The notes under the pieces were generated by a model. It did no database searches and was not told where the DNA came from. It saw only the letters and a list, made by a program, of their open reading frames with translations. From Chrysaora quinquecirrha (Eukaryota > Cnidaria > Scyphozoa > Semaeostomeae > Pelagiidae), in NCBI GenBank assembly GCA_014526335.1, contig JACTAT010000006.1, positions 3,975,202 to 4,039,201 of the forward strand: DNA of 64,000 nt, in the 5' to 3' direction. Below, in pieces: positions 36,801-47,700 of this stretch. The translations under genes and the position numbers were made by a program. How positions within the stretch are numbered: the first letter of the stretch is position 1; each line of letters begins with the position of its first letter.

Positions 36801-36903
36801 CTGGGCTTATACATTTGACGTCATCAGAAGGGGTCTCTGTTGGGTGTTCCTCCTTGCTCTGCTTACAGCATTCATCATTAGATTGACAACACGTCGATTC
36901 CAT
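27822..36903 (-). CDS. P1B-2-type heavy-metal ATPase B with Cys-rich N-terminal extension, 7 exons
   Basis: Exons: 36903-34779, 34100-33853, 32855-32670, 31734-31463, 30524-30203, 29399-29193, 28289-27822; 3828 nt, 1275 residues, in frame throughout. Residues 1-510 hold 49 Cys including 15 Cys-Cys pairs. An HMA-like domain with NICCGKE (C526, C527, E530) follows, then four membrane segments (about 604-698), actuator DESSITGES, membrane IACPCALVMSVPM, DKTGTLTEG, His-Pro in IKSSHPVA, hinge GDGVND, and the last helices with the P1B-2 Lys (ALAIKIAV) and Asp (VLSDVAAL). The hinge motif reads TGDS rather than the usual TGDN. The start AAGATGG is in good context; an AG just upstream suggests a possible 5' UTR intron. 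The C-terminus is short and acidic. Likely a zinc/cadmium/lead pump with a metal-buffering or sensing tail. Head-to-tail with ATPase A. Confidence 0.95.
28583..28834. mobile_element. Palindrome-family MITE
   Basis: The left end is GCCCTGGCCAAACGAACAAA and the right end GATCGTTTGGCCAGGGCC followed by TTA. It lies in the last intron of ATPase B. Confidence 0.75.
29521..29801. mobile_element. Palindrome-family MITE
   Basis: It runs from GGCTCCTGTCCAAACAATCA to TTTAATCGTTTGGTCAGGGC-C, flanked by CAA and TAA. This copy is more diverged than the 25198 one. It lies in the intron between exons 5 and 6 of ATPase B. Confidence 0.7.
29877..30151 (+). repeat. tRNA-derived SINE family 1, fullest plus-strand copy
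   Basis: The head GTTACGTGGCCACGTGCTTA ... GGATTCGAATCTCGTCGGGA resembles a Ser/Leu-type tRNA with a B box. The body has TCAGTCTGGGGGCACAAG and CTGCGTTAATAACTG, and the tail is GCTTGCTTGCTTGATGCTTG. It lies in an ATPase B intron, about 50 bp from exon 30524-30203. Confidence 0.8.
31985..32670. repeat. Short direct repeats around a hAT insertion
   Basis: A unit of about 65 bp (TGATGTGGTGATATTTTTTT ... GTAATTGGTTATTAT) lies at 31981-32041. It is repeated at 32580-32641 and starts again at 32642, just before exon 32855-32670. The hAT element at 32042-32569 landed inside one unit. Confidence 0.65.
32042..32569 (+). mobile_element. hAT element with remnant transposase C-terminus
   Basis: The ends CAGTACCGTCGAGAG and CTCTCGACCGCCCTG are imperfect inverted repeats (12 of 15). 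The flanks carry an exact 8-bp duplication GTTATTAT (32034-32041 and 32570-32577). On the plus strand, around 32270-32470, a broken frame reads VSSGERSFGNLKRIKNFL, stop, STMTQDRLTDLAVLNIESEI. This matches the general pattern of the hAT dimerisation domain. The element is internally deleted and inactive. It lies in intron 3 of ATPase B. Confidence 0.88.
32935..33020 (-). repeat. SINE family 2 fragment
   Basis: The blocks GATCTCAGCAGTAGGCTTGC and TCGAAACCTGGACCCTGCCT correspond to the 3' half of the element at 51356-51550, in the same orientation. The tRNA-like head is not visible here. Confidence 0.6.
33530..33800 (-). mobile_element. LINE (non-LTR retrotransposon) 3' fragment
   Basis: The minus-strand reading gives RLRSLCIKIYKSVSRLNPPF and, after a frame change, LFSPGPQVWNALPKDLKL then a Phe-Lys-rich end. 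This order (PR-like stretch, WN-LP, FK..L) is typical of the region after the reverse transcriptase in non-LTR elements. Only the tail survives and it is frameshifted. It lies in intron 2 of ATPase B. Confidence 0.65.
34136..34520. repeat. (ATC/ATT)n-rich simple repeat
   Basis: Nearly 400 bp of ATT/ATC/TCA trinucleotide repeats in both orientations (CATTATCATTATCATTATC and ATGATAATGATAATG) lie in intron 1 of ATPase B. The ORF 33772-34302 that runs into it on the minus strand is exon 2 plus repeat, not extra protein. Confidence 0.9.
35134..35361 (-). other. HMA-like metal-binding domain of ATPase B
   Basis: Residues about 515-590 begin TTKLRIQNICCGKEAELMKR and end around LHLGVSIM. The CCxxE motif replaces the CxxC of copper HMA domains, as in plant Zn/Cd ATPases. 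ATPase A has the matching domain beginning TTKIRVQNICCGQEAELL. Confidence 0.85.
35995..36552 (-). repeat. Coding tandem repeat: Cys-Cys/Lys-rich tail of ATPase B
   Basis: Residues 118-303 are built from degenerate units of roughly 10 residues of the form KE(S/G)xCCSxxxx, e.g. KEGSCCSAPP, KEDKCCSGSS, KESTCCSAAA, KESDCCSVAA. It is Cys, Ser, Lys and Ala-rich with few hydrophobic residues, so probably disordered when metal-free. Long open frames on the plus strand and in another minus frame over this area are by-products of the repeat. Confidence 0.85.
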
Positions 36904-37994
36904 CTTCGATTCTAAAATATTGGTAAATTAAAAGAAATTATTATACTCAAAGACCGTCAAATGAACTTACAATTCAATACACCACTATATGACGGACATC
37001 TTAGAACAACGGTTAAATACTTCGTCACTGGGTCATTTCTTAGCAAAAAACGAATCTCTATACAACGAACAACCCTCTATATGGAAAGTAACATCATTCC
37101 CACAACACAAGTGTCCACTATATGCAGGTTTTACTGTATTGGATGTTATATTGACGGTGATCGGCATATGCCCTCAAATGTTTGATACTGTAAACTCTCT
37201 TCTTCAAGATATTCTATGGATAAGATCAAGACTATACATGGTGATATACCTATCGTTATATTTAGCGTATTTCCGCGAATAAGTGCCCTCCCTCGAATGA
37301 CCACGAATAGGCTAGTCTCCGGGGTTGGTCCCAGAGAGGGCGCTCCCTGGTCCTAGACTCGATGATATTTGATGTGCAAGGTCTTGAAGGGTGCTAATTT
37401 CTGTAAGATGGTACAGTATTTAACAAAATTTTCATAAGAGCCACTTTTTATATAGCTTTTCAAATAATCTTCCAGGGCACTTCATCAAGGAAATGTCATG
37501 GTCAAATTCCACGAGAGCTTGCTTAAAATGATCTTAAGTGACCTTATATACGATTTCTGCTAAAACACCCCGTACTAAACAAAGCCTGGTTTTAAGCTGT
37601 ATTAATCTCATTTATCAGGCAAAACTGATGGAATATCGTGAATGAATTTCTCATTTAATTCGTTTGCATTGTAGTGAAACATAATTTGCTTTCTGAAATT
37701 GAATTCGCTAGCTTAGACTTCTGAATACTACAAAACCATTTTGTTCTGATAAATGATTATTACTAAGTAATATGTCGTCTTTCTGGAGATAGATTTTTCA
37801 GTTTGATTGGCTTAGGGATTTTAGTGCATAAATAAAACATCTATTTGCGAGCAGATGAAGATGTTAGCCGTGAATGCTTACTTTAAAGATAGGATTATCT
37901 ACTCCATTACCAAGCTTGTTTGTAATTCAGGGATGAAAACCAGTTGCGGTAGAAAAAGCAATTTCAGAGAACGTAATTGATGGAGTTTGGTTGG

Positions 37995-38760
37995 TTATTT
38001 CAAATTGTGACAAATTTTGTTATGTGCCAATGTGACAAAGCTTCGTACGTGCCAACGTGCCTACGAAGAATATATTTTATTACGTGTCAGCGTGAAATAG
38101 CAACATATCAGAGCGTCGATCTGCGCGTAAAGGCCTGGCTAAACTAGGAGACATGTCGCGCGCGACATTGATGTCCCCTCCGTGTCTCCAAGTTTAGCCA
38201 CCTCAGAAACTTTGTAGCGCGCGACAAAATTTGTGGCAAGGGACACGCAAAAGTTTCTCGGAGAAAACAGAAAGACTTCTTGTCTCCGCGACATGCAAAT
38301 GATTCGAGGGACATGTTGCTCGCTTGTCACTCGCATGTTTAGCCACCCTGGGAGACACGCCGGATACAGAGTCGCGCGGGACATGTCTCCTAGTTTAGCC
38401 ATAGCTTAAAACTTAGCAGACAGTGCTGAAATGGCGTTTCACTTTTTGCGTCGATTCTTTGTGTATGTTCTGTGCATAGAAGGTTTTCACGGACCTTTGG
38501 ACTACAGTACTCGAAAAGCAAAAGTGATGAAGAATAACATTTTAATATAAGACAAACTTATTTTTGGAGTCCTTGTGTCTGTTGCTGGCAAGTCGTAGGA
38601 ACAGATGACACGTAGGCACTTATAAAATTTTGGAACATAATAAAATATTGCACGTAGGCACGTACAAAGCTTTGGTACGCTGGAACTTACACAAATATGG
38701 CACGTTTGGCACGTATGGTACGTAATTTGGCACACTCGGAAAACATCGTAGCGCATACTA
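37995..38760. mobile_element. Long inverted-repeat element with a nested MITE
   Basis: The left arm has CAAAGCTTCGTACGTGCC ... AATATATTTTATTACGTG. The complement of 38590-38700 has CAAAGCTTTGTACGTGCC ... AATATTTTATTATG, so the two flanks pair imperfectly. The arms are full of GTGCC/GGCAC words. A different MITE (38132-38405) lies in between. Superfamily unknown; ends approximate. Confidence 0.5.
38132..38405. mobile_element. MITE with CGCG-rich foldback arms
   Basis: The left end GGCCTGGCTAAACTAGGAGA runs into CATGTCGCGCG. The right end is the complement, CGCGCGGGACATGTCTCCTA then GTTTAGCC. An inner pair of arms (TTTAGCCACCTCAGAAAC, GCATGTTTAGCCACC) is also present. The termini resemble those of the palindromic family (GGCC-TGGC-AAAC) and TAA precedes the left end. 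A degraded relative lies at about 54440-54602. Confidence 0.7.
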
Positions 38761-39246
38761 CTACAACATCTTTTTATAGCTTATTAACCGGCCTTCTGTA
38801 CCATTTGAAAAAGAAGTATGGGTAACTATTTTTCTTACTGTCATACTTAATTAAAAACTTGTGCACTTGTTCTCTTAAGTTAAACAAATATTTCTTTATT
38901 GATTTTATATTCCTAGTTTTACATAAGTCTCAACAGCTGGCGTTTTAACACAATGGTTGACACTTAGCAAAACTTGTAGATACTGTGCATTTGCTAATGT
39001 CTATTAAATTTTCGTTCTATCACAATTGATATTGAAAATGAATAATTGTGTTCTACTGCTGTAATGGTTCAGAATTTATTACTCAAGGACCTTAAAATGA
39101 CAATGCAATGCAAATTATTTCAAAGCGTCTTTATTTAAAAAACTCTAATATATACTGTATGAGGCAGTGGCAGCATAAGGGTAGGGCAGGGAGCCAAAGC
39201 CTTTCTGTTTAAAGTGGTATCACCCTTGGTAGCAGTTGGGTGGTTC

Positions 39247-39637
39247 CTATAGACCCTGGGGGGTACTTCATACATCCAGTTTTTCCAAACTCACCCATGT
39301 CTACCGACAAATTTTGTCAGTCGTTGTACCCATGTATAGAAAAAAAAAACAAATTATTTTACCTATCTGTACCAATATCTCAAATTTTGAACCCAATTTA
39401 ACACCTAGGGCAACTCTAAATGCGGCAAAAAGGAATTTGCGCTGAAAACTAAAACGCACTTTTACCAGGTTTTTCAAAGCAATGCATGTCTAAAATGTTT
39501 TATACATTTTACTACCCATGTGTAGAGATTCTTTACGAAAAATCAACCCATATGTAGGGAAATTGGTGCTGAAAAAGTCACCCATTTGGGCGGAATGTCT
39601 AGTATAACGAACAATGGAAGTACCCCCCGGGCTATAG
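39247..39637. mobile_element. MITE with G-run termini
   Basis: The ends are CTATAGACCCTGGGGGGTAC and GTACCCCCCGGGCTATAG, an imperfect inverted repeat of about 20 bp followed by TTC. Internally, 'ACCCATGT-TAGA' words repeat. Similar words occur near 20280-20500 and 28930-29040, suggesting older relatives. Confidence 0.7.
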
Positions 39638-41786
39638 ACTAACCCATGCTTTTTTAGATCAGGTTTCTAATAAACAAGTGTAGTTAGGCAGTCTCCATTA
39701 ATAGTTTTATTTCAAGCAAAGTGAATATGGCATGAAACTTAACTCAAACTTTTACTGTAACCTTTCATTTTTACTCAAGAATAGCTTTCTCCTTGTCCAT
39801 TTTAACATTCTAAAATCTATACAGCTTTAAATTCGACTTGTTCACTTTTTAATCATTAGCTGTCTAGAGCTCATATTTGCAATACATACAGCTGAACAAA
39901 CAAGGATGGAAAATTCTCATTGGCAATTGTCATTTAATGAGGATCCAGTAAAATACCTGGTGAAGTACTATGGAACCTCTAGCTTGCCTGCTAATCTCTC
40001 CCAAAATTTCAGCAAATTATGACAAATGTTGATAATAATGGTCCATCAGCTGTGCAATGCACCTGTAGAGGAGAATAACAAAGTTAACACTTAATAAGTA
40101 TTTATCTTATAATAAGGAATGATCTGAATAGAAGGTCTAAACAATTGATAAGATAGTTTAAGTTATCTTAAGCAGGCAGATGTGGAACAAAGGTAAAGTA
40201 GGCTTTCAGTTCCAGCCAAGCAATCACAAAAACTTTTTTGTTTCTTTATACCCACTCCTCAACGTTCCTCTCTATCACTAGTAGACCATCAGTATTGTGG
40301 CCAGACTGGAAAACATGCAAGTTTTGGCATGCGCGTAGTAGATTAATTAGCATAACAATAGGAGAGGTGCGAGCAAAGTTGTGAGTGCAAGCATGTTTTC
40401 CAACCAGGTATTGGGGTGCATTGTGTGTGTGTACTGCAGAACGCAGAAATCGGCATAGGTGGAAGCCTTGTTGTCATGTTGTGAACAATAAAGAACAGAA
40501 CTTAGGTATACAATTTAATTATAACAAAAGAAAACAATACCCCTATTTTTTAAACAACAATAGGCTTTGTTGCACGAAATTCCAGTTTGTAAAATCAGCA
40601 ACTGCAGTCTGCAAGGCATTTGCATGCATTTTATGCCTGACCCTCCTTTCTTGATGCAGTGCTATTCACATTATTGTTCTTTAAAAAATCTTTTAAAAAT
40701 TAAGGTTTGAGACAAAAGTAAGTTTTACTGAAACAGAAAACATAAATCAGATTGCAGTGATATCTCGGATTAGCTATAAAAAGCTGACCTGATGCCTGGC
40801 CCCCTCTCTGGCGTCGGGTCGGTGTCGGCTTTCTTTGGTCTTGAACAACAAAGAAGGCAAAAGCCCAAAACCGGTTTTATCTGTATCTGATAAATGACAC
40901 ACGGAATGAGGAAGGCATATATCATGCAAAATAATCCTTATCTCAAGGGCTTTTGCGCAAAATAAACGATAACATACGTACCATCACAAAACTGAAGGAT
41001 ATGCACCATCATCTTCCACAGATTTCTCATGTTCATGGTCCAAAATGCATACGATGGATAGCATGCGTCACTTTAAGGACCTAGGTTCTTGATGTTTCCG
41101 TGTGCGAGTGTCACCTAGACTTATTACATTCGTCGTAGTCTACGCTCCTCCACCTCGCTCCAACTACGACACTTCCACCAAGACCCGCACACCGCAACAC
41201 CCAAGGGGTAATTCAGTCCTTGGAAATCTTGTACACCTCTGTTTGAGATCTTTTGCTTTCGTCGAAATCCCGTGAAAATCCTTTTGTTTTAAGAGAAATC
41301 TCGTATGACTTTTCGAAGATTGAAACAAGTTGAAATGCCCCTTGGCAACACCGCACTGCTGATTGGCCGGTGACAATGGTACAACCCACTTGGTACTGGT
41401 ACTGGCAACAGCGGTCAATCCTGATAAGAGCACACACGACACCGATCATCCCAAACTGTATGATAGCATTCTGTAAATCATACCAAATCAAAAGAATACA
41501 AAAACATTCCTTTTGTCCATTAGGTATTCTTACATAGTATTACCAGACTCTCTGTTACTTATTGTTGGTATAACATACAACGTAAATAAATACAAAACAT
41601 CACTGCCGGAAAACGTCACTGACTGTCCAATTAGAAAAGGTTAATCGTGTCCTAATTGTGTCAGAAAAATTGCAAAAGCTCTTCAAAAACATTCGAAAAC
41701 CTGTACATGCTGTTGGCTTGTCCGAATTTCATAAGGAAATATGCAGAAATTTAGAAATCATTGACTAGATGGTCCATAGCATGTGA

Positions 41787-44700
41787 TCAGCTCGTGTCCA
41801 TTGCAGCTGTTGCCCATTCTGGTACTTGTTGCTGAATTTTCTCAAGTATATTGTTTACTTGTAAGCAGACACCTTGAATCTGTTTGTCCCACAGTGACAA
41901 AGCTTGTTGGGCTAAAAGATACAAATTCAATTGTAAGTAGGCAAGGCATAGGTAAAACTATCTTCCATTTTGTCCTAATAAGTTTTACAGAAAAAACCCC
42001 ATAAAAGAACCTCTACTTTCGACAGTTGGCTTTACAATGTTACTCAATTTGGGTAACCATATGCCGGCAACATGTCGTATACACATTTTTTAATAAGCAA
42101 CTTGATTTTCGTCCAGCCCTCAAAGTTGCTTAAAACTTTAGACATTTCAGCCCTCAAAATTGCTTAAACGTTGCTTAACAATTTTTGTACCTACTAACCA
42201 CCCCTGACTTCGCGGGTCAAAATCGTCATCTGTTAGGCCTACAACGTGACTTTTCGGAGACAGTAAGTGGAAAAACGTTAGCTAACGAACTTCAACATGC
42301 AAAACATAAGAACGAAGAACAATTCCCTAACACAAGAAAGAGAATAAGCTTGGTTGTTTGACTTCTTAGTTGCTTACAGTAATTCAATTGAGCCCTCAAG
42401 TTGCTTAATGTTAAGGTCAGTTCAGCCCTAGTTGCTTTTTGGGCGGTTGCTTATTTAAAAAAAATTGTAGATAGAAAGGTCTTGCGAGATTTTCCTAAGG
42501 AGAAACTTGTTAAGTACTTTAAAATTTCAATTTCAAACTGAGGCGAGTTGACCACAAAGTTGCGGCAAATCAACTACAATTAAAACATAGTCGCGATTTA
42601 ACCTCCAGGAGGGAGAAGAAAATGGAGAAGAAATGGATGCGCTCATAACTAGCGACCAAGTACCCATTCATAACTATACCCGGCTAATGAGGGGCAAATT
42701 TTTGTTAGCAACTTGCCCAAGGTTGTTATCTCTGCAATCGAAAGTTGAGAGACCGTGACTCGAAATTATTGTTGTGAGTCCTGCACGCTAACCACCGCGT
42801 CATAGACCACTTTTTTACCCCATTAGCGAAATATTCATGGAACATTGAAAATAGTAGCAACTAGTAACAGCATACAACAGCACTTTGAAGATGTAAGTTG
42901 CTGAACAGTGGTTCAAAATCTGACGACAATCAAATTACATACCTTCAAAATGAACAATGCCATCAATCTGATCGATGGAGCCACTCATTCTTGATTCAGA
43001 GATCATTTGAGATGCGATTCGCTCAGCCTATGGACAATAAGAAAATATAATAGCTGAGGAAACTGGGAGAAACTAAAATACCTAAAGGGGTGCACCCAAT
43101 ACAACATAGTGTGGAAAGTCTACATACACAATTCATCAATAACTCCACTTCCACATTGACTTCAATGGCATATGTAATGCAATTTAGGCTACCTTGGTCC
43201 GATAAGGGCCCCCGACGAAAAGAGACATCAAAAAATTTTCGCATTGTGTGCTAATAATTTGTCTCAAAACTTTATTTCTGAAACATAATTACCTAAATGA
43301 TATCTCTTGCAGGCTCTATAACTCTACGAATTCATGAAAGATAACTTTCGTACAACTTTTATCACAATAGAAATGCTTGACAATTTCTTAACAGCTCTAT
43401 TTAGACATTTAAGTATTCGCTTCCATGTTTGCCTTGAATTTAGATCGCGAATGCAAAGTAGCACTAGGTAGATAATTGCTTATGGTACTTTCACCACTTT
43501 GCCAGTAATTGTTGCATCGGCAGAAAAAGTCATTTTCAAGGTTCGGGGTCCCTACATAAGGGCGCAAACTTATTAAATTCCTTAGGGTCCTGAGTGACTC
43601 TGGGGGATCAAAGTTGCGTGTTGTAATCGAAGACGGAAAGAAATCTTACCGGACTGTATGCGGCTTTTGATTTTGTCATCCCAAGTAATGAGATATAATA
43701 AGTTTCAAATACATAGGTACCTTTGCTGAAGGGATATCGAGCAATGTTCCCAGTTCGTCGAAGGTTATATTATTGTACAATCGGCTAACGGCAAGCAAAT
43801 TATGTTCTATTACAGCACGGTCAAGAATACTAGATCCTGTCAGAAAAGATGCACAATTCATTATCCAATATGAAGACAAAAGTAACTGGAGCTATACGAG
43901 TACAGCGACACATTATCAAAGCAAAACATTTTGGAACTTGAACTAGGGTAACGTGTTTAAATGAACAGAAGGCGAGAAAAGCGTCATAGTTGAGCCTGAC
44001 AATTAAACATAGAAGGACGGAGTTGTCACACTATTATTATATAGATAGATCTTTGCGGCAGTTATATACCTTAATAAAATTTCATAATAACTTAAGGTAG
44101 CTGAAGATTAAGGTGAGTTGTTATCACATGGTGTATTTAGTGCACGTCACTTGAATCTAAGAAGCAGATAAGCAAACGAGACCTCGAGGACCTGGCTGTC
44201 ACACTACACGCTTTTTTATAAAGAACCACTTTATAAGAAACCTATATGTAGAGGGTCAAAAACTTTAAAGAACGTATACTACTAAAGATAAAATCTTTAG
44301 GGAACTTTTTGAATACTTTGATCACTGCGAACAATAAAGAATTAAGAAGCCGATTCCATTCATTCGCAGGTAAGACTCACATAAACTGTACTTTACGCAT
44401 GTATCAAATGTTTACATCTTGAGTAGTTTACATCTTTGCTAACATACAACTGACTCTTTATAATAGCCATGGTACTAAATATGAAGTTAAAATAAAGGAA
44501 TTATGAAGGAACTTTTGGTACTAGAATTGAATCAAAGGAGGTCCAAAAAATAAGGAACTTTAGAAACTAGACCTTGAGCCAGGTTCTTAATGAAATAAAA
44601 AGCGTGTAGCGTGGCTGGGGCTCGACACCCGATCTTAGTGAGCCCTTGACACCATGAGTTAGATGTAGTAGATAATGACGCATCATTAACCTAAACAGAT

Positions 44701-47700
44701 AGGTAGTTTCGTGAAAAAATGATACAGTCAAACAGCTTACCGTCAGAAGTTAGTGCTTTCTGATGTGGAGCGAGTAAATTGGCGAATTCTTTCAACTGAG
44801 GGCCTCTTATAATTCTGTCTAAGTACCTTAAATGTATAAAATTTATTATTCAGTACACTTTCAGTACAGTGCACTCATAAAATTTTTAATAAGCAACTGG
44901 TCAATAAGCAACTAGAGATGAGATTTTGCTAAAATTTTTGGTGAAATAGCTTTCTTTATACTGTACATCCTTGCAAACTTGTCATTTACGTAGAGAAGCC
45001 AGAAAAGAGCCAAAATAAGAGGTTTTAGGGGGTACCAGTCATTCTGTGAGGGCTGAAATACTAGATATGTTAAGCAACTCTTGAGGGCTGGACCAAAGTC
45101 CAGTTGCTTACTGCAGTGTATAGTCATCAATGAAATAATCAAGAAATATCTAGCATATAAAATAAAAGGACTCCACGAAGAATCTGGGAGAGCTTTCCCT
45201 TGTTCAACGACAGAGGGGGTCATTGGGCATGACGGTTTACGGTTTTCGACATTTTGAGAGCGGTTATACAGTTCTTACCTTCAAAAAGTACGATTTGCGA
45301 TTTCGGTGCAGTTTTACGGTTTTAAGAAAAAACATGTACGCTTGTATGGTTTTTAGCTAAAAATTGCGGTTTTACGGTTTGTTGACCGTCTCTATGACAC
45401 CCCCCCCCCCCTTAAGGACAGGAGGAACGCCAATATTAATACAAAATAATTTACATTTTCTCCAGTATTTCAAATGCAGGTAAGTGTTGACATCTTTCAT
45501 CTTTGAATAAAGTTGCCAGCATTCGGGATCTCTGTTGACCTTCAAAATAGATAAAGAAAAATTCAGTTATAGCCTTCTCAGTCAATTTGATCCTTCAATA
45601 TAGATCTTCCAATTAATTGTATCTTCAGGAAATATCTTTGAATAAGACTGACCGACCTTTAAACCGCCTATCATCCTCTGCCTTCTCATTCCCAGTCCTC
45701 GTTTTCCAGACAGCCTTCTATCGTAGGATGCTTTAAGAAGACAATCATGTCAGAGAAAACGACCAATCAGCCTCGGAAAGTAGAAATTTCATCGTAAAAT
45801 ATTTTTAAAAGTAACTGATAAAAGAACAAGCCGACCTTTGAATTTTCCCAACAGGGTATCATTTTGGTAGCCAATTTTTGGTAGTCTAGCCAAGGGTACC
45901 ATTTTCTCGTAAAATTAGTCTCCCCAGCGGTACCATTTTGAATATGCCGGCGGCAGACCAAAAACTGTAGCAGAAGAACAAACGTTGCCTACCTGCAGAC
46001 GCTAATATGGTACAAATAAGAGCATGCTTTAATGACTCAAGTCTCTCATCTTCGTGAACTAACGTACTGTATGACAATGCGACGTAACGCTGTGCCGCTT
46101 CGATGAATTTTCTTCTAAAGTCTAAGACTCTTGCATAGCACACCTGAAAGATAATTAATACAATATGATATATGTTATTTGCATGTAGATAATAGCTTCT
46201 AAATAATCCCACAAAGTTTTATTTTTTATTAAACAAAAAAAATTGAAGTAATGGATTGCAGAGAGACTGCTAAGGAATATGAAACATTAAATCTTAAATG
46301 TTGGACCCACAATTTTTGATTGTTTGGCCAGAGCTTTGCCCCAAAGTTTATACTAAAGAAAAACTAAGTAAAAGTTAAGGAATTGCTAAGGAACTTTGAG
46401 TACTCAAATTTGGCCGTCAGTTTAGGAATTTCCAGTACTGAGCCTTAGCCTTCAGCTATGAATCCTATTTATCTAATTAGATTCCTTATTGATCTAGTAA
46501 GAAAATGGGAAGAGATATAAATACAAGACAGGGGTTCATCAGAAACATTTCTTTCCCCAGACAGACTACAATGGTACACTCTGTGACCAAACATGCAAGC
46601 ACAAATCATAAAAATGGAAGAAAATAGGGTTAATATTACTGATGTTTTTCTAGTCAGCCAGCAAACCTTATAGAGTATTTGTAATTGCTCATTTTTTGTT
46701 TCAGCTTGCAGTATTGATGCTCTGTTTATGAATGCTTCTGCTTGGACAGAATCGTCATCTTCTAAATATAGTTGAGCTATCTTCAGATATATCTCTAGCT
46801 TGAAGTCCCCTGAATATATCCTGAAAAAATGAATTAATCATAAACTAGAGAATGCTAAGTACTGTACATTTCAATAGGGAATAAGGGAAAACTAAACACC
46901 AAGCTTTCTTTGCAGCTTACTGCATGAGCCCGATGGAGCTGCAATGGGTAGCAGCAGAGAGGAGAATGAAATGAACTGCTACAATATACAGAGTAGAATC
47001 ATTTCAAAAATTGTGATCATTTATGAAGACAAAAAAGAAATAGATTACTCACTTCTGACCAGTCTCCAATGGTATTCCAACTAAGACATTAGCAGCTAAT
47101 CTCCATTCTTGCTCTCCTTCATACAGAGTGGCCAGGTGCTGTCTTATTGCCACAACCTACAAAAAATACCAATTGTATCTTAGCAAAAGGAATCTTTAAA
47201 ATGTGGTTTACAGACCTTAGTTCTGGTGCCCTTCAAAGGATGGAAAACCTGATTTAACTCATTCCAGCATGAGTGCTGGCATAGCTTTTACATCTAGTGC
47301 TTGGCTGGCATTTGTGATTACAAGATGTCAATGTGATACAAAAATTGCTCTGGCATTTGCTTTAACATTGCATTGAAACACTTCCTCCTCCCTTAAAAAG
47401 CAATTAAAGAAAAGCCAACCTATGCCCAAACTAAGTCTGTTCTTGGGTCTTGTGTGGCTAACAGGGTTGCCCTTTGTCAATTCTAAAACTGACAACAAGC
47501 AGCATGATATTGCTGTACCAGACCTCATGCGAATGGCTTCTGAGCTCAAGGATGATTAAAAGGATAGAATATAGAGTGGTGAAGCTTACTTACTTGCTCT
47601 TCAAATGAAATGGCTCTCGACTGCAGTTTTTCAAGTGCATGATTGCATATGATTTTTGCATTTTCTGCACTAAATGATGGCAGCTTGCTACAGATATCTG

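Larger units (their letters stand above)
36904..41786. other. Intergenic region upstream of ATPase B
   Basis: This lies between the ATPase B start and the COPS4 3' end. It contains an outer inverted repeat (37995-38760) with a nested MITE, and another MITE at 39247-39637. No ORF here shows family resemblance or splice support. The ATPase B promoter is expected just above 36904; I did not find a clear metal-response element. Confidence 0.5.

Noticed and set aside
35928..36886. Open frames of 262 codons (minus) and 276 codons (plus) over the ATPase B N-terminus
   Set aside because: They are shadow frames of the Ser/Cys/Lys codon repeat; the frame with HMA and ATPase domains is the real one.
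41164..41491. Two overlapping 92-codon minus-strand frames downstream of COPS4
   Set aside because: COPS4 ends at 41787 with a conserved C-terminus; these frames have no splice signals or recognisable family features.
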